From Gorillibacterium sp. (lineage in GTDB: Bacteria > Bacillota > Bacilli > Paenibacillales > NBRC-103111): a DNA stretch of 5,717 bases. Position numbers and translations under genes: made by a program. Below the pieces are notes generated by a model that worked only from the letters and a program-made list of their open reading frames with translations, had not been told where the DNA came from and searched no databases. Below are positions 1 through 5,717 of the stretch, one piece after another; the stretch's first letter is position 1, and each line of letters begins with the position of its first letter. The stretch covers positions 1 to 5,717 of the forward strand of contig JAIMBU010000231.1 of NCBI GenBank assembly GCA_023511325.1, written 5' to 3'.

Positions 1-650
1 ACCTATACAGCGTGCTTGAGCGTTTTGAGGATGTTTATGCTTCGGCGGGATGTGTGACTGCTTTTTTTATCTTTTTGGCATTGATTTGTGCCGCTTTCTT
101 AAAGAACATCTATGTCAACTACTGGGGTAGCCAAAGCATATATACCTACCTCACGTTACCGGTAAAACGTGAAATGATCTATTTCAGCAAGCTTTGTGCC
201 TTCATGATCTGCCTGCTGCTATTTCTGGCCACGCAGCTTCTGACTGTACAGCTAGGCTACAGTCTGGTAGCCGCCAAATTAGGAAGCTTGAATAATGGAG
301 AATTTGTGATGACAAACGGTTTGTTTCTCGCCTTTATCCGTTCAGGTTTTCTGCGGATGCTGCTACCCTTAAATGTAAACGGAGTACTTTCTTCTATGAG
401 CATTCTACTTGGTTTAGCGACAGGGCTTTATTATGCTGCATTGATTGAGCGAAGCAAGCGCTATTGGGGCTATATGATCGTTGCTGTGGCCGTTATCATT
501 ATAATGAAGGAATGGGACTTTCGGATGAGTCTGCCTGTTTATAATGTTACCTTCACGGAGTATTACCTCAAGCCTATTGTCCTGCTTTGTTTAAGCAGTT
601 TTTTCATTTGGCACGGGAGTAGGCTGATCAAAAAAGGAGCAGTAGCATAG
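1..650 (+). CDS. ABC-2 type transporter permease, 5'-truncated by window edge
   Basis: This is the C-terminal part of a polytopic membrane protein, probably the permease of the exporter whose ATPase is encoded at 2037-2753. The frame is open to the left edge (codons CTA TAC AGC precede the GTG at 12). That GTG has no ribosome site before it, so I treat it as an internal valine and the gene as partial. Counting from the GTG, hydrophobic segments lie near residues 14-30, 61-83, 125-145, 151-165 and 184-202. Between the first two is a cytoplasmic-looking stretch with LTLPVKRE (47-54) followed by SK. The 'LPv+R...SK' pattern is common in ABC-2 permeases and probably lies near the ATPase contact. 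The protein ends in a basic tail (RLIKKGAVA). If the family's usual six segments apply, about one N-terminal helix is missing. The gene stops 13 bases before the next start. The fold class is fairly secure; the substrate is unknown. Confidence 0.8.
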   Translation, partial: LYSVLERFEDVYASAGCVTAFFIFLALICAAFLKNIYVNYWGSQSIYTYLTLPVKREMIYFSKLCAFMICLLLFLATQLLTVQLGYSLVAAKLGSLNNGEFVMTNGLFLAFIRSGFLRMLLPLNVNGVLSSMSILLGLATGLYYAALIERSKRYWGYMIVAVAVIIIMKEWDFRMSLPVYNVTFTEYYLKPIVLLCLSSFFIWHGSRLIKKGAVA

Positions 651-658
651 GAGGAGAG
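650..658 (+). promoter_or_regulatory. Ribosome binding site for the anchored protein gene
   Basis: GGAGGAGAG starts at the last base of the permease stop codon and lies about 7 bases before the ATG at 664. It is a near-ideal Shine-Dalgarno match and fixes the start of the next gene. Confidence 0.8.
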
Positions 659-663
659 TTACG

Positions 664-2010
664 ATGGCAGCAGTCAGAAGAAATTTAGCTATTCCTACGT
701 TGATTATAGCTTTAATCATTATCGGAATCATGTTATCCAAGGTGTATACAGACAAGGATCAGCAAATATTTACGATCAAGGACCTTCAGGGAGATCATTC
801 AGCCATTGAGGATGTACGCATAAGTGGAGATTTAAGTGATGGGTATCACCGCACCCAATTTACGATTGATCGAGGTCAGATCAGCACAAACACGGAATTA
901 TCTGACTATCCCGAACAGGTTAACCAAATATTTTATACACCGGGTAAAGCCAAACTATTGAATGGACTGGAATATGAGCTTCAGGGATCAATAACGGATG
1001 CTCTAGTTATTGCTCGTGATCAGAAAAGTTATGATACGAAAGGGACAGCATTGGTAAGACCCGCGGTTGTCTTTAAAGCTACCCCCCCGCCTACACCCTC
1101 TTCGTCGTATTTACCAAACGCGCCGGCATCTGACACGGATGTCAATACGAAGCACTACACACTTTCTAATGTTCTGGAATACGGTCTTGCTCAGGCGGGT
1201 GATAAAATTTACTATACCGTACCCACGACAAAGGATTGGATCGGAACGAACGGGATTTATGAATTGAACTTTACTGAAGCTGGTAATGGATCTACTAAAT
1301 CAGCAGAACCCGCACGGGTAATTACCACATTCAGTCTAGACCAGAATAAAGGCGAAGGAGCAACAGGCATTGAGGTGCTTGGACTAGAAGCGGTTGGGGA
1401 TAAGCTTGCTTTACTGATTGTAGAGAACAATCAGCTTATTGTTAGAGGCTTTGACAGCAAAAGCGGCAAAGAGCTAGGGCAGGCAGTTATTGACCATTTC
1501 GCTATAACAGGAGGAACCCCGGCTGTTTCTTCTGATCCTTCTATTACCGAGCGCTTTTCCGAGCCTTATGGCTCTTATGTTGATCCTGACAAGAGCATCC
1601 TGAATCTCAGCTTTCGCAGTAGCTTATCTTCGCAAAGTGATTTTAGGAAAACAATTTGGAGCTTGGATTTCTCCGAGGGAGTCAAGGTAATCAACAAGGT
1701 GGATACAAGCAACGTCGATGGTCAGGATGACACCTTTGGTGTATTAACCGCTATCAGCTATCGAAATGGCAAGCTTTACGTAGTTAAGGTCTTAAATGAA
1801 GTGAAAGAGAAGGAACTTATTCCTACTGAACTCATCCCGCCTAAACGCTTTATGATTTATGTCTACCAGAAAGCTACGCTTATTTATAAAGGTGAGCTGG
1901 TTACGGATCTGAATGATGATCTGATAAAAACAATGAACCTACCACCCTCAACTGGACTTAGCTATGCAGAGTGGGAATACAGGGCCTTTCGCAATATTCA
2001 AATCAGATAA
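664..2010 (+). CDS. Membrane-anchored extracytoplasmic protein of unknown function, exporter-associated
   Basis: I do not recognise a named family for this 448-residue protein. The N-terminus (MAAVRRN, then a hydrophobic stretch at about 8-24) looks like an uncleaved signal anchor: basic residues inside, no lipobox cysteine and no clear cleavage site. The rest is hydrophilic and contains no cysteine at all, which fits life outside the membrane of a Gram-positive cell. Residues about 28-138 form one region. A Pro/Ser/Thr-rich stretch at 140-151 (TPPPTPSSSYLP) resembles a linker. Residues about 158-448 contain several strand-rich stretches with a recurring 'G-D/N-K-hydrophobic' turn, for example GDKIYY, GDKLALL and GKLYVV, followed by segments that could be further strands. 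This suggests a beta-propeller-like fold, but that is an inference. The gene sits between permease and ATPase genes with short gaps, so an accessory or substrate-facing role in the exporter is likely. It could instead be a sensor partner for the kinase encoded downstream. Confidence 0.75.
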   Translation: MAAVRRNLAIPTLIIALIIIGIMLSKVYTDKDQQIFTIKDLQGDHSAIEDVRISGDLSDGYHRTQFTIDRGQISTNTELSDYPEQVNQIFYTPGKAKLLNGLEYELQGSITDALVIARDQKSYDTKGTALVRPAVVFKATPPPTPSSSYLPNAPASDTDVNTKHYTLSNVLEYGLAQAGDKIYYTVPTTKDWIGTNGIYELNFTEAGNGSTKSAEPARVITTFSLDQNKGEGATGIEVLGLEAVGDKLALLIVENNQLIVRGFDSKSGKELGQAVIDHFAITGGTPAVSSDPSITERFSEPYGSYVDPDKSILNLSFRSSLSSQSDFRKTIWSLDFSEGVKVINKVDTSNVDGQDDTFGVLTAISYRNGKLYVVKVLNEVKEKELIPTELIPPKRFMIYVYQKATLIYKGELVTDLNDDLIKTMNLPPSTGLSYAEWEYRAFRNIQIR

Positions 2011-2024
2011 ACTTCGCTTAGACC

Positions 2025-2030
2025 GGAGGG
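2025..2030 (+). promoter_or_regulatory. Ribosome binding site for the ABC ATPase gene
   Basis: GGAGGG lies 6 bases before the ATG at 2037, within the 26-base gap after the anchored-protein stop codon. The gap has no room for a terminator, which supports co-transcription. Confidence 0.8.
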
Positions 2031-2036
2031 GCAGAG

Positions 2037-2753
2037 ATGATTGAATTAAAGTATGTGGAGAAATGGTATACGAAGGATCGGATGTCCTTGTACCTAGATG
2101 ATGTGACCATAAACAGCGGTGAAATCGTAGGCGTGTTGGGGGAAAATGGAAGTGGTAAAACCACATTACTTAAGGCCATAATGGGAATTGGCGAGCTTCA
2201 GAATGGTCAGGTACTGATCGACGGTCTCCCAGTAACGGAGCAGTACGATAAAATGGCCTTTATTACTGAGGAAGGCAGCTATCTTCCTAATCTCACGCCA
2301 CGTCAATATGGAGACTTCTTAGCGGATTTTTATCCGCGTTTCAGCAGCAAGCATTATCAACGACTGCTGACGTTCTATGAACTTGAAGCAGATCGGAAAA
2401 TCAAGACCTTTTCCAAAGGTCAAAAGTCAAAGCTGGAGATTTGTGCGGGTTTTTCCAAAGGAGCAAAGTACATTCTAATGGACGAACCATTTCTGGGCAA
2501 GGATATGTTCTCGCGGCAGGATTTCCTCAAGCTGATGGTTGCCAATCTGCAAGGTGATGAAACCATACTGATTACCACGCACATGATTGCAGAGATCGAA
2601 AATGTACTGGATCGGGCGATTATTCTTCATCGTGGCAAAATCAAAAGGGACTTTTATATGGACGATCTGCGGCAAGAGGGCAACAGCTTAACGGCTGTGT
2701 TGGCAGAGGTTTCAGGTTATACTGGAAATAGGTATAAGCAGGTCTTTGAATAG
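2037..2753 (+). CDS. ABC transporter ATP-binding protein (ABC-2 exporter type)
   Basis: This is a 238-residue cytoplasmic ATPase, the usual length for a stand-alone nucleotide-binding subunit, and should power the permease encoded at the left edge. Visible motifs are Walker A GENGSGKT (35-42), signature FSKGQ (125-129), Walker B YILMDEP (145-151, with D149 and catalytic E150) and the H-loop histidine H182 in ITTHM. Two motifs are off the textbook form. The Q-loop region reads FITEEGSYLPNLT (75-87), with acidic residues where glutamine is usual, and the signature is FSKGQ rather than LSGGQ. From general knowledge, acidic Q-loop positions and xSKGx signatures are common in the YtrB/YxlF/PmtA-like group of ABC-2 ATPases, so the protein is expected to be active. 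The C-terminal 35 residues or so after the 'ILHRGKI' strand are variable in this family. The gene lies 26 bases after the anchored-protein gene and 17 bases before the regulator gene. The substrate cannot be read from the sequence; drug or peptide export and envelope stress are the usual roles. Confidence 0.95.
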   Translation: MIELKYVEKWYTKDRMSLYLDDVTINSGEIVGVLGENGSGKTTLLKAIMGIGELQNGQVLIDGLPVTEQYDKMAFITEEGSYLPNLTPRQYGDFLADFYPRFSSKHYQRLLTFYELEADRKIKTFSKGQKSKLEICAGFSKGAKYILMDEPFLGKDMFSRQDFLKLMVANLQGDETILITTHMIAEIENVLDRAIILHRGKIKRDFYMDDLRQEGNSLTAVLAEVSGYTGNRYKQVFE

Positions 2754-2763
2754 GCTACAGAAC

Positions 2764-2774
2764 GGAGCAGGTGA
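2764..2774 (+). promoter_or_regulatory. Ribosome binding region with ambiguous start for the response regulator
   Basis: The sequence GGAGCAGGTGA contains two possible Shine-Dalgarno cores. GGAG (2764-2767) is only 3 bases from the GTG at 2771, which is short. AGGTGA (2769-2774) covers that GTG and lies 5 bases before an in-frame TTG at 2780. The start is therefore either GTG 2771 (238 residues) or TTG 2780 (235 residues). An in-frame ATG at 2795 lacks a good ribosome site. Confidence 0.5.
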
Positions 2775-3487
2775 ATGAGTTGGCAAAGCTGCAGATGTTG
2801 ATCGTCGATGATGAATGGAATATGCGTAACTTGCTGCGGATCTATCTGCAAAAAGAAGGGTTCACCATTAAAGAGGCGGCAACCGGTCATGAAGCGTTAG
2901 CTTTGGTTAAAACTATGGCCTTTGATATGGTTTTACTCGATGTGATGATGCCAGACATGGATGGTTGGGAGGTATGTAAGCGAGTACGTGAGGTAAGTAC
3001 CGTGCCGATCCTCATGCTGACGGCTCGTTCGGAAACGAAGGACAAGGTGCGTGGCTTAGGGATGGGTGCAGATGATTACTTAACCAAGCCCTTTGAACCT
3101 GAGGAGCTGTTAGCTCGTGTGCACTCCCTGATTCGCCGTTCTAGCATCACTCAAGTCTCTTTACCCCAACCCTCCGTATTGGATTTCACTTGCTTAAGAA
3201 TCTATCCAGAGGGCCGAGAAATTCTCATCCAAGATCAAGTGACCGAGTTTACGCAAAAAGAGTTCGATCTACTCCTCGTCTTAGCTCAGAGCAGACACCG
3301 TGCCTTCACCCGTGAGGAATTGGTTGAATGGGTATGGGGAAATGATTACACGGGTGAATCCCGTGTCGTTGACACGCATGTGAAGAATATTCGCGAGAAA
3401 GTGCAAAGAGCGGGACTAGGTTACAATCCCATTCAAACCATCTGGGGGCTTGGCTATAGATTTCACGAGCCAGGTGAAGTGAAATGA
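2771..3487 (+). CDS. OmpR/PhoB-family two-component response regulator
   Basis: This cytoplasmic DNA-binding regulator is phosphorylated by the kinase encoded by the next gene. The receiver domain spans about residues 8-122. Its acidic pocket is D13-D14, the phospho-acceptor is D57 (LLDVMMPDMDG), the switch threonine is T84 (LMLTAR) and the conserved lysine is K106 (LTKPF). All key residues are present, so it should respond to phosphorylation. A winged-helix output domain spans about 138-234. It includes the FTQKEFDLL segment, the WGNDYTGESRVVDTHVKNIREKV recognition-helix region and the closing IWGLGYRF hairpin. A short linker with Pro/Ser (SLPQPS) joins the two domains. Total length is typical of the family. 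The start is drawn at GTG 2771, but TTG 2780 fits the ribosome site about as well. The stop codon overlaps the kinase start. The target promoter is not in the window; autoregulation of this operon is the usual arrangement and is inferred. Confidence 0.96.
   Translation: MNELAKLQMLIVDDEWNMRNLLRIYLQKEGFTIKEAATGHEALALVKTMAFDMVLLDVMMPDMDGWEVCKRVREVSTVPILMLTARSETKDKVRGLGMGADDYLTKPFEPEELLARVHSLIRRSSITQVSLPQPSVLDFTCLRIYPEGREILIQDQVTEFTQKEFDLLLVLAQSRHRAFTREELVEWVWGNDYTGESRVVDTHVKNIREKVQRAGLGYNPIQTIWGLGYRFHEPGEVK
3472..3477 (+). promoter_or_regulatory. Ribosome binding site for the histidine kinase inside the regulator gene
   Basis: AGGTGA within the last codons of the response regulator gene lies 6 bases before the kinase ATG at 3484. 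With the ATGA stop/start overlap at 3484-3487 this points to translational coupling, which would keep kinase and regulator levels in a fixed ratio. Confidence 0.65.
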
Positions 3488-4893
3488 ACGGAAACAATCG
3501 AATTGGATTTAAGCTGGGTATGATTATCCTATCCGCCTTTTTAATCGTATTACTCTCGCTTGGCTTCGCGCTGGATCGGATGTTCTCCAAGTTTTACTCT
3601 GCTGAAATGAAAACGGAGCTGCAGGAGATGGCTGATCATTTTTCTGCAATGATTGACTCCGCGGATACTTCCTCCGAGCAGATGATGCTCTCCTTTGCCG
3701 ACTTCTCAAGTGTGAGTATCTATTATACGGATGCTGCTGAACAAGTCCTCTTCCACTCAGGAGGTCATAATGAAGCCGATCGTTCCTTTATCCGCTCTGA
3801 GGATGAGAAAGTAATCTCCGCTGGACGCGCAATCAGTTTCGAGCACAAGGATTCAGCAGGCAATCACTATCTACTAATCGGGCAACCGCTCCCGCAGGGA
3901 AGCTCGTTTGGTTCTGTTCTGTACTTAATGAGCTCTACCAAACATCGCGATGAATCGCTTATGGCGGTGCGCAAGCTGTTGCTTTTTTCTGGAATAGGTG
4001 CTTTTATCCTCGCTGTAGGTATGACGTGGATAATTGCTCGAATTTTATCACGACCCTTACTTTTAATGCAGAAAGCAACCAAAAGAATTGCTTTGGGCGA
4101 GTTGGAAACCAGACTAGATATCAGGCGTAAGGACGAGATTGGTTTTCTTGCGGAGGCTATTAATGATCTTGCTGTTGATCTGCAAAGGTATCGGGATACC
4201 CGTCAGGAGTTTTTGGCCACCATCTCGCATGAGCTTCGGACGCCGATTACTTATTTGGAGGGTTATGCCAAAGTAGTCAAAGATAAAATGTACGAGACAG
4301 AGGCAGAGAAAGACAGCTATCTGGAGATTATCTATCAGGAAGCGCAACGCATTCAGCATCTAGTCGATGATCTCTTTGAGCTGTCCAAGATGGAGGAGGG
4401 TAAAACTACGCTCTTTCTGGAGAGTCTCGATTTGACGGAGGTAGTGGATCAAGCGGTTTCTAAGGTAGCTTTAAAGGCTAAGGATAGAGGGCTGTCGCTC
4501 AACGTATACCGGTGGTCTGCGGCCTTGCCCTTGATCGTCGGAGACGGAATGCGGCTGCAGCAAGTCGTGCTTAATCTTTTGGATAATGCTATTCGTTATA
4601 CAGAATCCGGAAGAATTGACGTAACTCTAAGCCATCATGCCAATTTCGTGCAAGTAACGGTTGAAGATACAGGAATGGGGATACCTGAAGCAGAACTTCC
4701 CTATATCTTTGAGCGCTTCTACCGAGTGGAGAAGTCTCGTTCGCGGCAATTTGGTGGAACTGGCTTGGGCTTAGCGATTGCCAAGAAACTGGTCGAGCTT
4801 CAAGGGGGAACGATTCAAGTATCAAGTAAGCTCCAAGTGGGTACGCGCATTGAGCTTCAATTTCCGCTTGAGGAATCGCTGGATCTACTTTAA
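3484..4893 (+). CDS. Membrane-bound sensor histidine kinase (HAMP, HisKA, HATPase)
   Basis: This 469-residue protein is the partner of the regulator encoded just upstream. Transmembrane helix 1 lies near residues 8-30. An extracytoplasmic sensor region of about 130 residues (31-160) has mixed helix and strand character and may be PAS/Cache-like, but I cannot assign its ligand. Transmembrane helix 2 lies at about 165-187. A HAMP linker follows (about 186-238, with P191 and DEIG at 217-220). The HisKA dimerisation domain contains the phospho-acceptor H249 in SHELRTP. The ATPase domain shows the N box NLLDNAIRYT (N364 and N368), G1 DTGMGIP (395-401), F box FERFYR (409-414) and G2 GGTGLGLAIAKK (from 424). 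Every catalytic motif is intact. The layout resembles ResE/WalK/PhoR-type kinases. It is unlike the intramembrane-sensing BceS type, so it probably senses a signal directly outside the membrane. The ATG start gives a 4-base overlap with the regulator gene and has a good ribosome site. Confidence 0.96.
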   Translation: MNGNNRIGFKLGMIILSAFLIVLLSLGFALDRMFSKFYSAEMKTELQEMADHFSAMIDSADTSSEQMMLSFADFSSVSIYYTDAAEQVLFHSGGHNEADRSFIRSEDEKVISAGRAISFEHKDSAGNHYLLIGQPLPQGSSFGSVLYLMSSTKHRDESLMAVRKLLLFSGIGAFILAVGMTWIIARILSRPLLLMQKATKRIALGELETRLDIRRKDEIGFLAEAINDLAVDLQRYRDTRQEFLATISHELRTPITYLEGYAKVVKDKMYETEAEKDSYLEIIYQEAQRIQHLVDDLFELSKMEEGKTTLFLESLDLTEVVDQAVSKVALKAKDRGLSLNVYRWSAALPLIVGDGMRLQQVVLNLLDNAIRYTESGRIDVTLSHHANFVQVTVEDTGMGIPEAELPYIFERFYRVEKSRSRQFGGTGLGLAIAKKLVELQGGTIQVSSKLQVGTRIELQFPLEESLDLL

Positions 4894-4925
4894 GTAAGCC
4901 ATATGATAGAATAAACACAACTTTC

Positions 4926-4938
4926 TAGCTCATAGCTA
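4926..4938. repeat. Short inverted repeat TAGCT-CAT-AGCTA
   Basis: This is a perfect 5-base inverted repeat with a 3-base spacer. The same bases also give a direct repeat TAGCT at 4926 and 4933, offset by 7. It lies about 30 bases before the phosphatase start. It is too short and AT-rich to be a terminator. It could be a small operator or chance. Confidence 0.25.
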
Positions 4939-4949
4939 ATATTCATTTT

Positions 4950-4957
4950 AGGGAGTG
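4950..4957 (+). promoter_or_regulatory. Ribosome binding site for the phosphatase gene
   Basis: AGGGAGTG lies 9 bases before the ATG at 4967 (11 bases from the GGGAG core). An in-frame GTG at 4955 would add four residues (VKTG) but overlaps this site. The ATG also puts the family's usual M-I-D-I-H start at residue 1, so ATG 4967 is preferred. Confidence 0.65.
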
Positions 4958-4966
4958 AAGACCGGA

Positions 4967-5717
4967 ATGATAGATATTCATACCCACATATTACCGGGAT
5001 TGGATGATGGAGCCGCCAGTTGGGATGATACATTGAAATTGGCTCGGGCGGCGGCGGCCGAGGGAATTACAACCATGATTGCGACGCCACACCATGCCAA
5101 CGGGAATTATACCAATCAGGCATTAGCGGTTATAGAGCACACCCGACAGATTAACGAGCAGTTATCAGCGGCAGGTGTGCTTGTTACTATATTATCTGGG
5201 CAAGAAATCAGGGTTCATGACGATTTGCTAGAGGCTTGGCAGAGAAAGGAGTTGCTTACGCTAGCTAATTCTCATTATATATTGATTGAGCTGGCCTCAT
5301 TTCAGATACCGAAGGAGATCAATGAGCTGATTCATGAATTGAATATAATGAAGCTTAAGCCAATTATCGCTCACCCTGAACGTAATGCGGAGATTGCGCG
5401 ACACCCAGAGCGACTGGCAGAGCTTATCGAGCAAGGCGCCTTCGCACAGGTTACAACCCATTCATTACTTGGTGGATTTGGCAAACGGGTGGAGAAACTA
5501 GCTTGGTCACTATGCAGAAGCGGTCTCATTCATATCGTTTCATCTGATGCTCATCATGTAGAGCGCAGAGGATTTAAGCTACGAAAGGCCTATGAGATGA
5601 TCCACGAGCGGATGGGAGAGCAATGGGAGAGCTATTATCTAAATAATGCCCAGTGTGTGGCTGAAGACAGGCCTTTTGGCAGCAAACCAGCTCCAATGCC
5701 TTCATCGCAGGGCAGAT
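4967..5717 (+). CDS. CpsB/YwqE-like PHP-family tyrosine-protein phosphatase, 3' end cut by window
   Basis: The 250 complete codons present match the manganese-dependent tyrosine phosphatases of the CpsB/CapC/YwqE family. These cytoplasmic enzymes remove phosphate from the tyrosine-rich tail of BY-kinases (CpsD/YwqD) and their targets, and so tune capsule or exopolysaccharide synthesis. The PHP metal-site motifs are complete: DIHTH (H5, H7), TPHH (H42), GQE (E80), HPERN (H136, with R139 as a likely phosphate contact) and SSDAHH (D194, H196). The opening ILPGLDDGA (8-16) and the SLLGGFGK segment (166-173) are also typical of the family. Family members are about 240-255 residues, so only a few residues are probably missing. 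The end is a Pro/Ser-rich tail (GSKPAPMPSSQG), outside the catalytic fold. The gene follows the kinase after 73 bases. The expected partner genes, a Wzz-like adaptor and a BY-kinase, are not in view and may lie downstream. Family assignment is firm; the physiological target is inferred. Confidence 0.92.
   Translation, partial: MIDIHTHILPGLDDGAASWDDTLKLARAAAAEGITTMIATPHHANGNYTNQALAVIEHTRQINEQLSAAGVLVTILSGQEIRVHDDLLEAWQRKELLTLANSHYILIELASFQIPKEINELIHELNIMKLKPIIAHPERNAEIARHPERLAELIEQGAFAQVTTHSLLGGFGKRVEKLAWSLCRSGLIHIVSSDAHHVERRGFKLRKAYEMIHERMGEQWESYYLNNAQCVAEDRPFGSKPAPMPSSQGR

Larger units (their letters stand above)
4894..4966 (+). other. 73-base intergenic gap before the phosphatase gene
   Basis: This is the longest non-coding stretch in the window and is AT-rich. 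I see no GC-rich stem followed by a T run, so there is no convincing terminator after the kinase. Two -10-like hexamers occur, TATGAT (4902-4907) and TAGAAT (4907-4912), but neither has a good TTGACA-like element 16-18 bases upstream. A weak or activator-dependent promoter is possible; read-through from the kinase gene is equally possible. Confidence 0.4.

Noticed and set aside
12..14. GTG as the true start of the permease gene
   Set aside because: The frame is open to the window edge, no ribosome site fits in the 11 bases before it, and the protein would lack an N-terminal helix expected of the family.
1067..1267. 66-residue plus-strand open frame inside the anchored-protein gene
   Set aside because: It lies in an alternative frame of a well-supported gene, has no ribosome site and encodes an Arg-rich, low-complexity product. 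It is relevant only as the frame reached by slippage at the C7 tract.
1561..1574. Hairpin GAGCC-TTAT-GGCTC
   Set aside because: It is a five-base stem inside a coding region, without a T run or conserved context. Such stems are expected by chance.
3362..3376. Perfect dyad CGTGTC-GTT-GACACG
   Set aside because: It falls in codons for R-V-V-D-T, the conserved recognition-helix core of OmpR-type regulators, so the symmetry is probably a by-product of coding.
3306..3590. 94-residue minus-strand open frame across the regulator/kinase junction
   Set aside because: It lies opposite two clear genes and shows no ribosome site or family motif. Other minus-strand frames of 60-81 residues in the window were rejected on the same grounds.
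2037..4893. Bce-type bacitracin resistance module
   Set aside because: The ATPase lacks the LSGGQQQR-type signature, the permease is not a ten-helix BceB type, and the kinase has a large outer domain, all unlike BceRS-BceAB.
4886..4896. Near-palindrome TACTT-T-AAGTA at the kinase stop codon
   Set aside because: A one-base spacer cannot form a hairpin, and the sequence is AT-rich with no downstream T run, so it is not a terminator. As a protein site it is too short to support.
4589..4918. 109-residue minus-strand open frame over the kinase 3' end
   Set aside because: It is antisense to the conserved ATPase domain of the kinase, with no recognisable protein features. It is best explained as a shadow of the kinase codons.

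Overview
The window looks like chromosome of a low-to-mid GC Gram-positive bacterium, most likely Paenibacillus or a close relative. This rests on strong AGGAGG-type ribosome sites, GTG/ATG starts, tightly packed same-strand genes, WalK/ResE-like histidine kinase architecture and a CpsB/YwqE-type phosphatase. The taxon is judged from protein style and was not tested by a database search.

All six genes lie on the plus strand. Positions 1-650 hold the C-terminal part of an ABC-2 type permease whose start lies upstream of the window. Positions 664-2010 encode a 448-residue, cysteine-free protein with one N-terminal membrane anchor and a large extracytoplasmic region that I do not recognise. Positions 2037-2753 encode the ABC ATPase. 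Positions 2771-3487 encode an OmpR/PhoB-family response regulator. Positions 3484-4893 encode its membrane histidine kinase, overlapping the regulator by 4 bases (ATGA). After a 73-base gap, 4967 to the window end encodes a PHP-family CpsB/YwqE-like tyrosine-protein phosphatase that is nearly complete but runs off the end. No RNA gene, CRISPR array, insertion sequence or convincing intrinsic terminator was seen, and no stretch over 300 bases lacks a gene.

The first five genes have gaps of 13, 26 and 17 bases and then a 4-base overlap, so they are probably one transcription unit with a promoter upstream of the window. The inferred module is an ABC-2 exporter (permease plus ATPase) with an anchored outer-surface protein encoded between its two parts, and a two-component system that may sense an envelope stress or an exported substrate and control the operon. 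The kinase has its own extracytoplasmic domain of about 130 residues, unlike the BceS type, which lacks one. The phosphatase gene suggests that an exopolysaccharide/capsule or tyrosine-kinase locus begins here or just downstream. It may be a separate unit or be read through from the kinase.

Most of the content belongs to well-known families. The least explained item is the anchored protein between permease and ATPase. I did not find strong evidence for a wholly new system.
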